In this document: piece by piece, positions 47,475 to 56,149 of the stretch
Numbering within the stretch: position 1 is the stretch's first letter
How the letters are laid out: the number at the start of each line of letters is the position of its first letter
DNA from: Sphingomonas taxi
GTDB taxonomy: Bacteria; Pseudomonadota; Alphaproteobacteria; Sphingomonadales; Sphingomonadaceae
Reading direction: 5' to 3'
Length of the DNA stretch: 64,000 nucleotides
Assembly (NCBI RefSeq): GCF_000764535.1
Contig: NZ_CP009571.1
Location: 3,782,001-3,846,000 of the forward strand
The notes under the pieces: generated by a model
Databases searched by the model: none
What the model saw: the letters and a program-made list of their open reading frames with translations, nothing else
Told to the model about the DNA's origin: nothing
Made by a program: the position numbers and the translations under genes

Positions 47475-48149
47475 ATGTGGCAGCTTTACCAATTCCCGCT
47501 TTGTCCGTTCAGCCGCAAGGTGCGCCTGCTGCTCGGCGAGAAGGGCATCGGCTATGAGCTGGTGCGCGAATCGCCGTGGGACCGACGCGACGAGTTCATG
47601 GACATGAACCCCGCCGGCGAAACGCCGGTTATGGTCGACGCGTCCCGCCCCGGTGCGCCGCTGATCGATTCGATGGCGATCTGCGAATATTTCGAGGAGA
47701 CGGTCGACAAGGCGGCGACGATCAACGGCACCGCCGCCAATCGCGCCGAGATCCGCCGGCTGGTGAGCTGGTTCGACACGCATTTCTATCGCGACGTCAC
47801 CGGGCCGCTGCTCCACGAGCGCGTCGTCAAGCGGCTCGCGCACCGCGCCGCGCCCGATGCCAAGGGGCTGCGCGAGGCGATGAAGGCGGCGGTCAGCCAT
47901 CTCGATTATACCGATTATCTGCTCGACCACCGCAACTGGCTCGGCGGCGCGACCCTGAGCCTCGCCGATCTCGCCGCGGCGGCGCAGATCTCGGTCGCCG
48001 ACTATCTCGGCGGCATCGACTGGAAGGGGCACGACCAGACCGCGCGCTGGTATCGCGGCTTCAAGAGCAGGCCGAGCTTCCGGCCGTTGCTGTCGGAGCG
48101 GATGGAGATGATCGGACCACCGGCGCATTACGACAATGTCGATTTCTGA
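47475..48149 (+). CDS. Glutathione S-transferase family protein
   Basis: 224 residues from ATG 47475 (AGGGG upstream; ATG 47457 would add six residues). The thioredoxin-like N-terminal domain shows WQLYQFPLCPFSRKVRLLLGEKG and ETPVMVD with DSMAICEYFEE, the usual glutathione-binding segment. The C-terminal helical domain has LSLADLAAAAQISVADYL. The CPFS near the start suggests a Cys- or Ser-type GST. Function is likely detoxification or a glutathione-linked reaction; substrate unknown. Confidence 0.9.
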   Translation: MWQLYQFPLCPFSRKVRLLLGEKGIGYELVRESPWDRRDEFMDMNPAGETPVMVDASRPGAPLIDSMAICEYFEETVDKAATINGTAANRAEIRRLVSWFDTHFYRDVTGPLLHERVVKRLAHRAAPDAKGLREAMKAAVSHLDYTDYLLDHRNWLGGATLSLADLAAAAQISVADYLGGIDWKGHDQTARWYRGFKSRPSFRPLLSERMEMIGPPAHYDNVDF

Positions 48150-48483
48150 GCCGATCACCTTCGCCGATTTCGAGCGGGTCGACATCCGCGTCGGCACGAT
48201 CGTCGCCGCCGAGCCCTTTCCGGAGGCGCGCAAGCCGGCGATCAAGCTGCGCATCGATTTCGGCGACGCGATCGGGGTGAAGAGATCCTCGGCGCAGATC
48301 ACCGACCATTACACGCCCGAGGCGCTCGTCGGCAGGCAGGTCGCGGCGGTGGTCAATTTCCCGCCGCGCCAGATCGGCCCGTTCATGTCCGAGGTGCTGA
48401 CGCTCGGCTTCCCCGATTCGGACGGCAAGGTGGTGCTGATCGGCCCGAGCTTGGCAGTGCCGAACGGCGGCAAGCTGTTCTGA
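48136..48483 (+). CDS. csaA: tRNA-binding protein, CsaA type
   Basis: 115 residues, overlapping the GST gene by 14 nt. A single OB-fold tRNA-binding domain: FERVDIRVGTIVAAEPFPEARKPAIKLRIDFG, ending PDSDGKVVLIGPSLAVPNGGKLF, which is the CsaA signature. CsaA binds tRNA and has been described as a chaperone-like protein helping export in Bacillus. Its role in alphaproteobacteria is not established. Confidence 0.9.
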   Translation: MSISEPITFADFERVDIRVGTIVAAEPFPEARKPAIKLRIDFGDAIGVKRSSAQITDHYTPEALVGRQVAAVVNFPPRQIGPFMSEVLTLGFPDSDGKVVLIGPSLAVPNGGKLF

Positions 48484-48508
48484 CCGGCGCGCGGTGCCTG
48501 CGCGCGCC

Positions 48509-48937
48509 TTACGAACCGCCGTCCCGCGCCAGCAAGTCCAGCGTCGCCGGATCGCACTCGCCGCCGTAGAAGCGCGTCAGTGCCGCCTCGAACGGCGCGG
48601 GATCGTCCGCGACCGCGGCGAACAGCGTCAGCGACGAGCGCAGCTTGAGCGCGTCGACCTCGCCGAAGATCGCGACGGCGGTGCCGGGTGCGCTGGTCAC
48701 CGTCCGCGTCGCCTCGATCAGCCGCGGGCTGAGCAGCGGATGCGCAAGATAGGCGCGCGCCTCCGCCGCGTCGCGGATCGCGTAGAAACGCGCGGTCTCG
48801 CTGCGCCCGAGGCCGGCGATCTGCGGAAAGATGAACCACATCCAGTGGCTGGTCTTGCGGCCGCGGCGCAATTCGGCGAGCGCCTGATCGTGGACGAGCG
48901 CCTGGGCGGAGAGGAAACGGTCGAGAGCTTGCGTCAT
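48509..48937 (-). CDS. DUF1810 family protein
   Basis: 142 residues from ATG 48937. Family motifs: LDRFLSAQ, ALAELRRGRKTSHWMWFIFPQI, HPLLSPRLIEATR and FGEVDALKLRSSLTLFA. DUF1810 proteins are short cytoplasmic proteins; a NADAR-related or ADP-ribose-linked role has been suggested for relatives, but none is proved for this one. It is divergent from the Ivy-like lipoprotein gene. Confidence 0.9.
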   Translation of the reverse strand: MTQALDRFLSAQALVHDQALAELRRGRKTSHWMWFIFPQIAGLGRSETARFYAIRDAAEARAYLAHPLLSPRLIEATRTVTSAPGTAVAIFGEVDALKLRSSLTLFAAVADDPAPFEAALTRFYGGECDPATLDLLARDGGS

Positions 48938-48978
48938 ATCGCAGGCAACCGCCGGGGCGCTTGCCGCGTTCCACGACA

Positions 48979-49485
48979 ATGCGCGCTCTCTGCCTTGCTC
49001 CGCTCCTGCTGCTCGCCGCCTGCGGCAGTGGCCAAAAGTCCAACGGTGCGGACAATGCCGCGGCACGCTTCGTGCCGCCGGCGACGCAGCCGCCCAAGCC
49101 ACTGCCGGGGCAGGAGCACAGCAATCCGATCACCGCCTATGTCGGCAAATATCCGGGCGATACGGTCGCCGGGGTCGGCTTCTACGACCGGACCGAGGTA
49201 TCGCGCGCGCTGATCGATGCGATCGGCGACGACACGTTGCGCCATCGCTTCACCGCGCATGACGCGGTCAGCGTGCCGATCTTCCAGACCAAGGACGGGC
49301 GCATCGCCGCGCATGGCTGCGAAGCGCACAATTGCGACGGCAAGGACTGGACCTTCCTCGTCGCCCCCGACGGAACGCGCGGCGAGGCCTGTTACCACGA
49401 TGGCGAGACGATGGGCGCGACCAGCCGCTGGTATGCCGCCGGCAGTCCGCCGAAATCCCGTCCCGGCGATTGCCCCCAGGAGTAA
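48979..49485 (+). CDS. Lipoprotein resembling lysozyme inhibitor Ivy
   Basis: 168 residues from ATG 48979. Signal peptide ends in the lipobox LLAAC, so it is lipid-anchored. The mature part contains HGCEAHNCDGKDWTFLV, which resembles the CKPHDC loop of Ivy (inhibitor of vertebrate lysozyme) both in the paired cysteines and in the following strand, and it precedes a CYHDG segment. If correct it protects peptidoglycan from host or competitor lysozyme. The resemblance is from motif reading only. A PEBP gene follows 3 nt later. Confidence 0.6.
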   Translation: MRALCLAPLLLLAACGSGQKSNGADNAAARFVPPATQPPKPLPGQEHSNPITAYVGKYPGDTVAGVGFYDRTEVSRALIDAIGDDTLRHRFTAHDAVSVPIFQTKDGRIAAHGCEAHNCDGKDWTFLVAPDGTRGEACYHDGETMGATSRWYAAGSPPKSRPGDCPQE

Positions 49486-49488
49486 GCG

Positions 49489-50109
49489 ATGCTCGAACAC
49501 GTTCCTGCCTGGCTCGGCCAGGCGCTCAGCGGCGTCCGCGCCGGCGCCGACAAGCTGGCGATTGCCCGGCCCGAACTTGGCGCCACGTTTCCCGCGCTCG
49601 ATCTCACCAGCCCGGCGTTCGCCGATGGCGCGCCATTGCCCGACCGGTTCACCGCGGATGGCGAGGGCGTATCGCCGCCGCTGACCTGGGGCGCCGCGCC
49701 GGCGGGCACCGCGCTGTTCGCGCTGCTGGTCGAAGACGCCGATGCGCCGGCGCCGCAGCCGCTCGTCCATGCGGTGATATGGGGGATCGCCGCGGATGCC
49801 GGGCGCCTCGAAGAGGGCGCGATCGTCGGTGATGGTGCCGGATCGCCCGACCGCGATGTCGGGCGCAATTCCTACCTGCGCGAGGGCTGGTTGCCGCCCG
49901 ATCCGCCGACCGGCCACGGTGCGCATCGCTACGTGTTCCAGCTGTTCGCGCTTGGTCCGGATGTCGGGGCGCCGGGCGAGACGCCGGGTCGCACCGCGAT
50001 TATCGAGGCGATGGCGGGGCATGTGCTCGCCGCCGGAGTGTTGACCGCAACCTATGGTCGCGGCGAGGCGGCGGCGGTCGGCCCGGTCGGGGCCGCCGCG
50101 CCCGCCTGA
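49489..50109 (+). CDS. YbhB/YbcL family protein (PEBP, Raf-kinase-inhibitor-like)
   Basis: 206 residues. The PEBP core is clear: FTADGEGVSPPLTWGAAPAG, FALLVEDADAPAPQPLVHAVIWGI, and GAHRYVFQLFALG. The N-terminal 35 residues are a helical extension not found in the shortest members. Bacterial PEBPs bind phosphorylated ligands or lipids; exact function unknown. It is 3 nt after the Ivy-like gene and likely co-transcribed. Confidence 0.9.
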   Translation: MLEHVPAWLGQALSGVRAGADKLAIARPELGATFPALDLTSPAFADGAPLPDRFTADGEGVSPPLTWGAAPAGTALFALLVEDADAPAPQPLVHAVIWGIAADAGRLEEGAIVGDGAGSPDRDVGRNSYLREGWLPPDPPTGHGAHRYVFQLFALGPDVGAPGETPGRTAIIEAMAGHVLAAGVLTATYGRGEAAAVGPVGAAAPA

Positions 50110-50113
50110 GTCA

Positions 50114-50224
50114 TCATGCGATCGGCGTGACCGGCACCGCGGCGCTGATTGCGACGGCAGCGAAGGCGAGGGCGGCGACGACCGAGAAAGCGGTGCGCTG
50201 GGCGAGTTCGAGGCGGAGAAACAT
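50114..50224 (-). CDS. Small single-helix membrane protein
   Basis: 36 residues from ATG 50224, with AAGGGA 9 nt upstream. It begins with MFLRLELAQRTAF, then one hydrophobic stretch (SVVAALAFAAVAISAAV) and PVTPIA. This resembles short proteins I recall from sphingomonads. The longer open frame to 50371 has no better start. Coding status is inferred from the clean ribosome site and the membrane-helix pattern. Confidence 0.5.
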   Translation of the reverse strand: MFLRLELAQRTAFSVVAALAFAAVAISAAVPVTPIA

Positions 50225-50389
50225 GGCGTTGGTCCCTTTGCTGATCGGGGCGAACCGTTCGCCGCCGATGCTAGGGACGTTGCAGCCATCGTGCCAGAAA
50301 CAAAAAACGGTTGATTTCTGCCGATTTTCGTGGTGAGGTGAGATGCGCTTGGGAAATCCCGCCAGCCGCATCCGTACGTTGCGCCAAGA

Positions 50390-51445
50390 TCAGGCGGCGC
50401 AGACCCGGTCGCGGCCCTCGGCCTTGGCCGTGTAGAGCAGACGGTCGGCGCGATCGAAGGCATCGGTGAGCGTCTCGCCGGCATGGACCGCGGTCACGCC
50501 GATCGACACCGTCACCTGCCCCAGCGGGCGGTCGCTCTCGCGCAAGCGGAAGCGCTTTACCGAGATCGCGTCGCGCACGTCGTCGAGTCGCGCTGCCGCA
50601 TCCGCCAGCGCGACGCCGTGCAGCAGCACCGCGAATTCCTCGCCGCCGTGCCTGACGACGAGATGATCGCCGCACGCATCGGCGAGCGTCCGCGCCACCG
50701 CGCTGAGTACGCGGTCGCCAATCGGATGGCCGTGGACGTCGTTGATCCGCTTGAACCGGTCTATGTCGCATACGGCGAGGCAGAAGGGACCGTCGTGCTC
50801 GCGCCGTACCGCGAACGCCTCATCGAACGCGCGGCGGTTGGGCAGGCCGGTCAGCGGATCGCGCCGCGCGGTGTCGTTCGCCTCGGCCAGCTTGGCGCGC
50901 AACGCCTCGGCCTCGTCGGTCGCCTTGGCCAGCCGCATCTCCGCCTCGCGGATGCGGGTGAGCATCGCGCCGGTGATCCGTGCGATCTCGTCGAGCCCCG
51001 CGGCGGCGGGGATGGCCGGCGTATTGTGGCGGATCGCCGCCGCGCTCTGCGCGAGATCGCGACCGAAGCCGCGCGTCTCGTCCTGCATCTCGCGCATCAT
51101 CGTCGCGAAACCGTCGACCTGCGCCTGCGTCTTCGCCACCAAAACGGCGGCATCGTCGTCGCGTGCATCGGGTTCGCCCTGGCGCCTGTCGGCCTGCGAC
51201 TCGACGGCGGCGCCGCCGGTGCTCACCGTCCCGCCCAGCGCTTCGATATCGGTGCGGCTGAGCCGGATGCCGCCGTCGGTCAGCCGGCGCACCGCCTGGG
51301 CGATGGCGCCATGCGGATCGGCGATGACGTCATAGGCGAAGCTGTAATGCGTCGGTTCCGGCGACAGGCCGTGATCCGCCAGGAAGTGGCCGATCTGCCC
51401 GAACAGATCGACCTTTCCGTCCTTCCTCGCTGCAATCCCGCGCAT
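50390..51445 (-). CDS. GGDEF-domain diguanylate cyclase
   Basis: 351 residues from ATG 51445 (GAAGGG upstream; GTG 51469 is an alternative). The C-terminal GGDEF domain has TGLPNRRAFDEAF, DIDRFKRINDVHGH and the active site HGGEEF at 267-271, so it should make cyclic di-GMP. The inhibitory RxxD is absent before GGEEF, so product inhibition may be weak. The N-terminal half is helical with coiled-coil character (EMRLAKATDEAEALRAKL). No membrane segment; the signal it senses is not clear. Confidence 0.9.
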   Translation of the reverse strand: MRGIAARKDGKVDLFGQIGHFLADHGLSPEPTHYSFAYDVIADPHGAIAQAVRRLTDGGIRLSRTDIEALGGTVSTGGAAVESQADRRQGEPDARDDDAAVLVAKTQAQVDGFATMMREMQDETRGFGRDLAQSAAAIRHNTPAIPAAAGLDEIARITGAMLTRIREAEMRLAKATDEAEALRAKLAEANDTARRDPLTGLPNRRAFDEAFAVRREHDGPFCLAVCDIDRFKRINDVHGHPIGDRVLSAVARTLADACGDHLVVRHGGEEFAVLLHGVALADAAARLDDVRDAISVKRFRLRESDRPLGQVTVSIGVTAVHAGETLTDAFDRADRLLYTAKAEGRDRVCAA

Positions 51446-51507
51446 GCCCCACCCTTCGTTCGCAAGCACTTATAAATACTATTACTTAGCGTAGGGTTTC
51501 GAAAAGA

Positions 51508-52038
51508 TCAGGAATGGTGAAGCTTGCGCACCGCGGCGAGCGTCAGCGCCACGTGCTGCGCCGGGTTCATGTCGTCGTGGACGAACGCGACGCGGCCGTC
51601 GGATGCGATGACGTAGCTGGTCCGCTTGGTCAGCGCGCGCCCGCCGCCGTTGAGCGCGACGTCATAGCCCTTGATGACGTTCGGCCCGGCACTGGCGACC
51701 GCGAACTTGCCCGCGCATTTCTCCGCGGAGAAGCGCTGGAGCGTCGGTACGTCGTCCGCCGACATGCCGATCACCGTCGCGCCGGCCTTCTGGAAGTCGG
51801 GGATCGCCTCGGCGAAGGCATGCGCCTCGGCATTGCAGCCGCCGGTGAACGCCGCCGGGAAGAAATACAGCACCACCGGCCCCTTCTTGAGCTGCTGTGC
51901 CAGGTCGACCCCGACCACCTGCCCGGCGACCGCCCCGCGGGTGGAAAAGGTCGGCGCCTTGGCACCGACCGGCAGGCCGGCGAGCGCGGGGGTGGCGATC
52001 AGGGCGACGGCGGCAATGGCGGCGGGGAACAGGCGCAT
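51508..52038 (-). CDS. Exported peroxiredoxin (AhpC/TSA family)
   Basis: 176 residues. A signal peptide ending near ALAG makes it unusual among the mostly cytoplasmic peroxiredoxins. The peroxidatic site FPAAFTGGC (Cys68) is present, with a second Cys at 108. It should reduce peroxides in the periplasm. The thiol that reduces it is not evident here. Confidence 0.9.
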   Translation of the reverse strand: MRLFPAAIAAVALIATPALAGLPVGAKAPTFSTRGAVAGQVVGVDLAQQLKKGPVVLYFFPAAFTGGCNAEAHAFAEAIPDFQKAGATVIGMSADDVPTLQRFSAEKCAGKFAVASAGPNVIKGYDVALNGGGRALTKRTSYVIASDGRVAFVHDDMNPAQHVALTLAAVRKLHHS

Positions 52039-52101
52039 GGGATATCCTCTCGACTTTCGTGCACTCTAGCGTGGCGCGGGGCGGCGCGATAGGGCTGGCC
52101 C

Positions 52102-52917
52102 ATGCCGATCACCGCCGCCGATATCCAGCTCGCCAGCCGCCTCGCCGACGCCGCCGGCGCCGCGATCCGTCCCTATTTCCGCGCCGAGCATGGCGTCGAA
52201 TTCAAGGACGATCATTCGCCCGTCACCCGCGCCGACCGCGAAGCGGAGGCGGCGATGCGCAAATTGCTCGATGCCGAGGCGGCGGGCGACGGCGTGATCG
52301 GCGAGGAATATGGCGAGAAGCCCGGCGTGACGGGGCGGCAATGGGTGCTCGACCCGATCGACGGCACGCGCAGCTTCACCGTCGGTCGCGCGATCTTCGG
52401 CACGCTGATCGCGTTGGTCGAGGACGGCTGGCCGCTGCTCGGCATCATCGACCAGCCGGTGCAGCGCGAACGCTGGCTCGGCGTCGCCGGCCGCCCGACG
52501 ACGTTGAACGGCCGGCCGACGCGCACGCGGACCTGTCAGCAGCTCGAAGGCGCGGTGCTCGCCACCACCAGCCCGCATCTGTTCGCCGAGGACGACGTGC
52601 CGCATTACATGGCGCTCGTCGCCGCCGCCTCGGGCGGCCATACGCGGCAGGGGCCGGTCTATGGCGGCGACTGCTACAATTACGGGCTGCTGGCGAGCGG
52701 GCAGCTCGACATCGTCGTCGAATCGGGGCTGCAATTGTACGATTTCGCCGCGCTGGTGCCGGTGGTCGAGGGCGCGGGCGGTCGCATGTGCGACTGGAAC
52801 GGCGACCCCCTGACCTCGGCGAGCGCCGGCCACGTCCTCGCGATCGGCGACCCGGCGCGCACCGACGACGTGCTTGAGGCGATCCGCGCGACCGCGGGGA
52901 ACGACCACGGTCATTGA
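52102..52917 (+). CDS. hisN: Histidinol-phosphatase, inositol-monophosphatase family
   Basis: 271 residues. Metal motifs: GEEYGEK, DPIDGTRSF (loop 2), and the final YDFAALVPVVEGAGGRMCDWNGDPL, matching HisN more than SuhB or CysQ. It hydrolyses histidinol phosphate to histidinol, the eighth step of histidine synthesis. The remaining his genes are not nearby. Confidence 0.88.
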   Translation: MPITAADIQLASRLADAAGAAIRPYFRAEHGVEFKDDHSPVTRADREAEAAMRKLLDAEAAGDGVIGEEYGEKPGVTGRQWVLDPIDGTRSFTVGRAIFGTLIALVEDGWPLLGIIDQPVQRERWLGVAGRPTTLNGRPTRTRTCQQLEGAVLATTSPHLFAEDDVPHYMALVAAASGGHTRQGPVYGGDCYNYGLLASGQLDIVVESGLQLYDFAALVPVVEGAGGRMCDWNGDPLTSASAGHVLAIGDPARTDDVLEAIRATAGNDHGH

Positions 52918-52938
52918 GGGAATCCCATACCCCACTCC

Positions 52939-53030
52939 GTCATCCCCGCGCAGGCGGGGATCCATACACGCTGACGTAGCGGCTTAAAGGGGGACCCGCG
53001 CGTCTGGATCCCCGCCTACGCGGGGATGAC
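52939..53030. repeat. Palindromic intergenic repeat, family B, copy 1
   Basis: About 92 nt. Left arm GTCATCCCCGCGCAGGCGGG(GATCCATA) and right arm (TCTGGATCC)CCGCCTACGCGGGGATGAC are inverted copies around about 36 nt. The inner flanks GCTGACGT and GCGCGTCTGGATCC recur in the other two copies. It lies between convergent hisN and AsmA genes. Confidence 0.85.
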
Positions 53031-53037
53031 AACGAGG

Positions 53038-55179
53038 TCAGAATATCCCCAGGAACTTCTTCCGCTGGCTCTTCTTTTCGCCGCCGGTCGTCTTGCCGTC
53101 CTCGTCCTTCGCCGTCGTGCCGTGGCCGACGTCGTCGCGCGCTTGCCCCTTCGTCGTCCGCTGCGCCTGCGCCGTCGCGCCGGACAGCACCGGCCCGCAC
53201 GCCGCCGACTTGGCATCGCCGACGTCGACGAACGCCAGCACCCCCGCCAGCGGCGTCGCGACCAGCGCGAGCCCCAGCCCCGCGCCCGCGCGCCCGAGCA
53301 ACTGGTCGCTGATGACATTGAGCTTCGGTGCCGCGAAATAGCCGCCGACGCCGACCGGCGACTGGCCCGAGAACAGGCTGAACTTCTTGCCGTCCGCACG
53401 GAAGGCGAGATCGACCGCCTCGGTCCTGAAGCTGAACCCGCCGCGGCCGACGATGACGTTCTTGGTCGTGTCGATCAGGATCGGGTCCGCCGCCGCGACG
53501 CCGTTGCGCACGGTGAAGCCGATCAGCCCGCAATTCACCTCGACCGGCTTCTTCAGCTTGTCCTCGAACATCTTCTGCACGAACGTGCCGAGATCGAGCT
53601 CGGCGAGCTGGACGTTGCGTGTCCACAATTGGCCGTGCGGCATGACGAAGGCGATCCGCCCTCGCGCGGTGCTGAGCGAATCGTGGATCGAATCGCCGCG
53701 CCCCTCGAGCTGGATGCGTCCCTTGATCGTCCCCGTCGTCCCCGCCTCGGCGACGCCATAGCCAGCGAGCAATTTGCCCATCGGCGTCGGCGACAGGCGG
53801 ATGTCATAGGTGTCGCGCGCCGGCCGCTGGCGCGTATCGAACACCACGTCGGCGGCGACGTTGCCGCGCGCCATCGCCATTGTCAGCGGCGACAGCGCCA
53901 GCCGGCCGCGCTCCAGATCGAGCGTCATGTCGATGTCGCTGATCGGCAGGTTGCGCGAGCGCACCCGTGCGATCGTCCATTTCAGATCGGCGTCGAAGCG
54001 CTGCATCGTCGCGATCGGCAGCGCCGCCTCGGGCAGGATGCGCTGCGGCGCGGCACCAGTGGCGCGCGCGGCGGCGAGCGCGCCCTTGGTCGCGACGATA
54101 TCGGGATTGTAGCCGATGAACGGTGCGGCATCGATGATGTCGAGCGTCTTGGTCGATAGCTGCGAATCGAGATGCAGCCGCTCGCCGTTGGTGATCTTCA
54201 GCGTGCCGGCGACGTCGCTTGCCCCGACTACGCCGCTCATGCGGGTGAAATTATAGACCTGCCCCTGCTGCATTAGTTGCGCTTTCAGCCGGTAGATGCG
54301 CGTATTGGGGATGGCGACGCCGATGATGCCGAGCAGCTCGGACAGGTTGCGGCCGCGCGCACGCGTCTGCAACGGCACGCCCTCGATCGCTGCGATCGAC
54401 GGCAACGTGCCCGAGACGTCGAGCACGTTGTGTGCCGCCCAGGCGCGCATCACCAATTCGTTCTTGCCGCGGTTGACCGTCGCGTCGGGGGCGAGCAGCC
54501 GCGCAGTGACGCGGAACGGCGTGCCGCGCACCAGTCCGTCGCCCTCGACGCCGACCGCACGGCCGATCCGCGCATCGGTCGAGCGGATATCGTCGACCTT
54601 GAGGTCGGCGAGCAATTGCATGCGCGGGTCGCGATAGCGCACGCTCGTGCCGCGCACCGTCGCGGTTTCGATGCGCGGGAAGTCGAGCGGCTTGCCGCCC
54701 TTCTTGTCGCTGAACGTCCACGTGTTGGCGGTATGCGCGCGGTTCCATTCGAGATCGACCGCGCCGTCGGTGAGATCGAGCCAGTAGAGATGCCGCTTGC
54801 CCCACAACAGCGACAGCGGCGCGATCCGCGTGTCGATCCGCGCCGCCTGGAACAGATAGGGTCGCGTCGCCCACTCCGGATTGGCGATCGTCATCTGCTC
54901 GGCGACGAACTTGATGCGGAACGGCGCGAAATAGAGCTGGAAATCGCCCGCCACCGTCACCGGCCGATGCGTCTGGCCGCCGACGAATCGCTCGAACGGA
55001 TGGCGCAGGAAACGGCCCTTGGTGATATAGAGCACCAGCCAGATCGCGACGATCAGCCCGACCAGCGTCAACAGGATGTTACGGACGATCCGCCAGACGC
55101 GGCGGCGCTGCGGAGCGACCGCGGCGGGAGGGGGCGGCGGCGCGGCAGCCGGTTCCGGAGCGGGGGGCGGCATATCCAT
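53038..55179 (-). CDS. AsmA family envelope protein
   Basis: 713 residues. A Pro/Ala-rich start is followed by one membrane helix (NILLTLVGLIVAIWLVLYI) and then a long beta-rich body. The AsmA N-terminal domain motif HPFERFVGGQTHRPVTVAGDFQLYF and the C-terminal AsmA_2-like segment (RIQLEGRGDSIHDSLSTARG) are clear. AsmA-like proteins bridge the envelope and are thought to move phospholipids toward the outer membrane. Confidence 0.9.
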   Translation of the reverse strand: MDMPPPAPEPAAAPPPPPAAVAPQRRRVWRIVRNILLTLVGLIVAIWLVLYITKGRFLRHPFERFVGGQTHRPVTVAGDFQLYFAPFRIKFVAEQMTIANPEWATRPYLFQAARIDTRIAPLSLLWGKRHLYWLDLTDGAVDLEWNRAHTANTWTFSDKKGGKPLDFPRIETATVRGTSVRYRDPRMQLLADLKVDDIRSTDARIGRAVGVEGDGLVRGTPFRVTARLLAPDATVNRGKNELVMRAWAAHNVLDVSGTLPSIAAIEGVPLQTRARGRNLSELLGIIGVAIPNTRIYRLKAQLMQQGQVYNFTRMSGVVGASDVAGTLKITNGERLHLDSQLSTKTLDIIDAAPFIGYNPDIVATKGALAAARATGAAPQRILPEAALPIATMQRFDADLKWTIARVRSRNLPISDIDMTLDLERGRLALSPLTMAMARGNVAADVVFDTRQRPARDTYDIRLSPTPMGKLLAGYGVAEAGTTGTIKGRIQLEGRGDSIHDSLSTARGRIAFVMPHGQLWTRNVQLAELDLGTFVQKMFEDKLKKPVEVNCGLIGFTVRNGVAAADPILIDTTKNVIVGRGGFSFRTEAVDLAFRADGKKFSLFSGQSPVGVGGYFAAPKLNVISDQLLGRAGAGLGLALVATPLAGVLAFVDVGDAKSAACGPVLSGATAQAQRTTKGQARDDVGHGTTAKDEDGKTTGGEKKSQRKKFLGIF

Positions 55180-55341
55180 CGCCGCCTGAATCGCGCCAGC
55201 GCTCGTTCCGGTTCCGCATCGGTTGCGTTTCCTCGCGGGGTCGGCTAGGGGCCCCGCTTCCCGAGCGAGGCGCTACAGGACTGCCCGGCCATCAAGGGCT
55301 GCCGCGGCGGTTCATGCCATGCTCACAGCGAAAGGACCAAA

Positions 55342-55545
55342 ATGCCCAAGCTCAAGACCAAGAGTGGCGTCAAGAAGCGCTTCAAGCTGACCGCCAGCGG
55401 CCTGCTGAAGCACGGCGTCGCCGGCAAGCGCCACCGCCTGATCAGCCACAACAGCAAGTACATCCGCCAGAACCGCGGCACCAAGGTGCTGTCGAAGGCC
55501 GACACCGCGACGGTGAAGGCCTGGGCGCCGTACGGCCTCAAGTAA
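55342..55545 (+). CDS. rpmI: 50S ribosomal protein L35
   Basis: 67 residues, standard length. Motifs PKLKTKSGVKKRFKLTASG and HRLISHNSKYIRQNRGTKVL are typical. It is a small basic protein of the large subunit. rplT follows 12 nt later, the usual pair; infC is not upstream here. GAAAGGA precedes the ATG. Confidence 0.98.
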   Translation: MPKLKTKSGVKKRFKLTASGLLKHGVAGKRHRLISHNSKYIRQNRGTKVLSKADTATVKAWAPYGLK

Positions 55546-55557
55546 GGACATCAGGAC

Positions 55558-55923
55558 ATGGCACGCGTCAAACGTGGTGTAACCACCCGCGCCAAGCACA
55601 AGAGGATTCTTGAGCAGGCCAAGGGCTATTACGGCCGCCGCAAGAACACCATCCGTATCGCCCGTCAGGCCGTCGAAAAGGCCGGGCAGTACGCCTATCG
55701 CGACCGCAAGGTCAAAAAGCGGACCTTCCGCGGCCTGTGGATCCAGCGCATCAACGCCGGCGTCCGCGCCGAGGGTCTGACCTATTCGCAGTTCATGCAC
55801 GGCCTCAAGCTCGCCGGTGTCCAGCTCGACCGCAAGGTTCTGGCCGACATCGCGATGCACGAGAGCGCCGCATTCAGCGCGATCATCGCCCAGGCGAAGG
55901 CCGCGCTGCCCCAGGCCGCGTAA
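55558..55923 (+). CDS. rplT: 50S ribosomal protein L20
   Basis: 121 residues. [18 protein letters not shown], then [20 protein letters not shown] and [20 protein letters not shown], as in other L20. It is an early assembly protein of the 50S subunit and in many bacteria represses its own operon. A strong terminator follows. Confidence 0.98.
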   Translation: MARVKRGVTTRAKHKRILEQAKGYYGRRKNTIRIARQAVEKAGQYAYRDRKVKKRTFRGLWIQRINAGVRAEGLTYSQFMHGLKLAGVQLDRKVLADIAMHESAAFSAIIAQAKAALPQAA

Positions 55924-55947
55924 GCGATCGGGACTGCAGACGGATCG

Positions 55948-55980
55948 GGGCGCCGGTGGGACACCACCGGCGCCCTTTTT
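55948..55980 (+). terminator. Rho-independent terminator after rpmI-rplT
   Basis: GGGCGCCGGTGG and CCACCGGCGCCC form a perfect 12-bp stem around GACA, followed by TTTTT. It should end the ribosomal transcript, so pheS and the GIY-YIG gene are likely expressed from a later promoter or by read-through. Confidence 0.92.
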
Positions 55981-56009
55981 CGTTTTCGGGCCATTCCCCT
56001 CTCCCCATT

Positions 56010-56103
56010 GTCATCCCCGCGTAGGCGGGGATCCATAAACGCTGACGTCCATGCTGGAGGCGCAACACCTGCGCGTCTGGATCCCCGCCTTCGCGGGGAT
56101 GCC
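56010..56103. repeat. Palindromic intergenic repeat, family B, copy 2
   Basis: Same design as copy 1: left arm from GTCATCCCCGCGTAGGCGGG, inner flanks CGCTGACGTCC and GCGCGTCTGGATCC, right arm ending TCGCGGGGATG. The inner sequence between the flanks differs from copy 1. It sits between the terminator and the GIY-YIG gene. Confidence 0.85.
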
Positions 56104-56149
56104 GATGAAGCGGGGGGCGGACACCTCCCCAAACCGGAAGGCATAGCGG

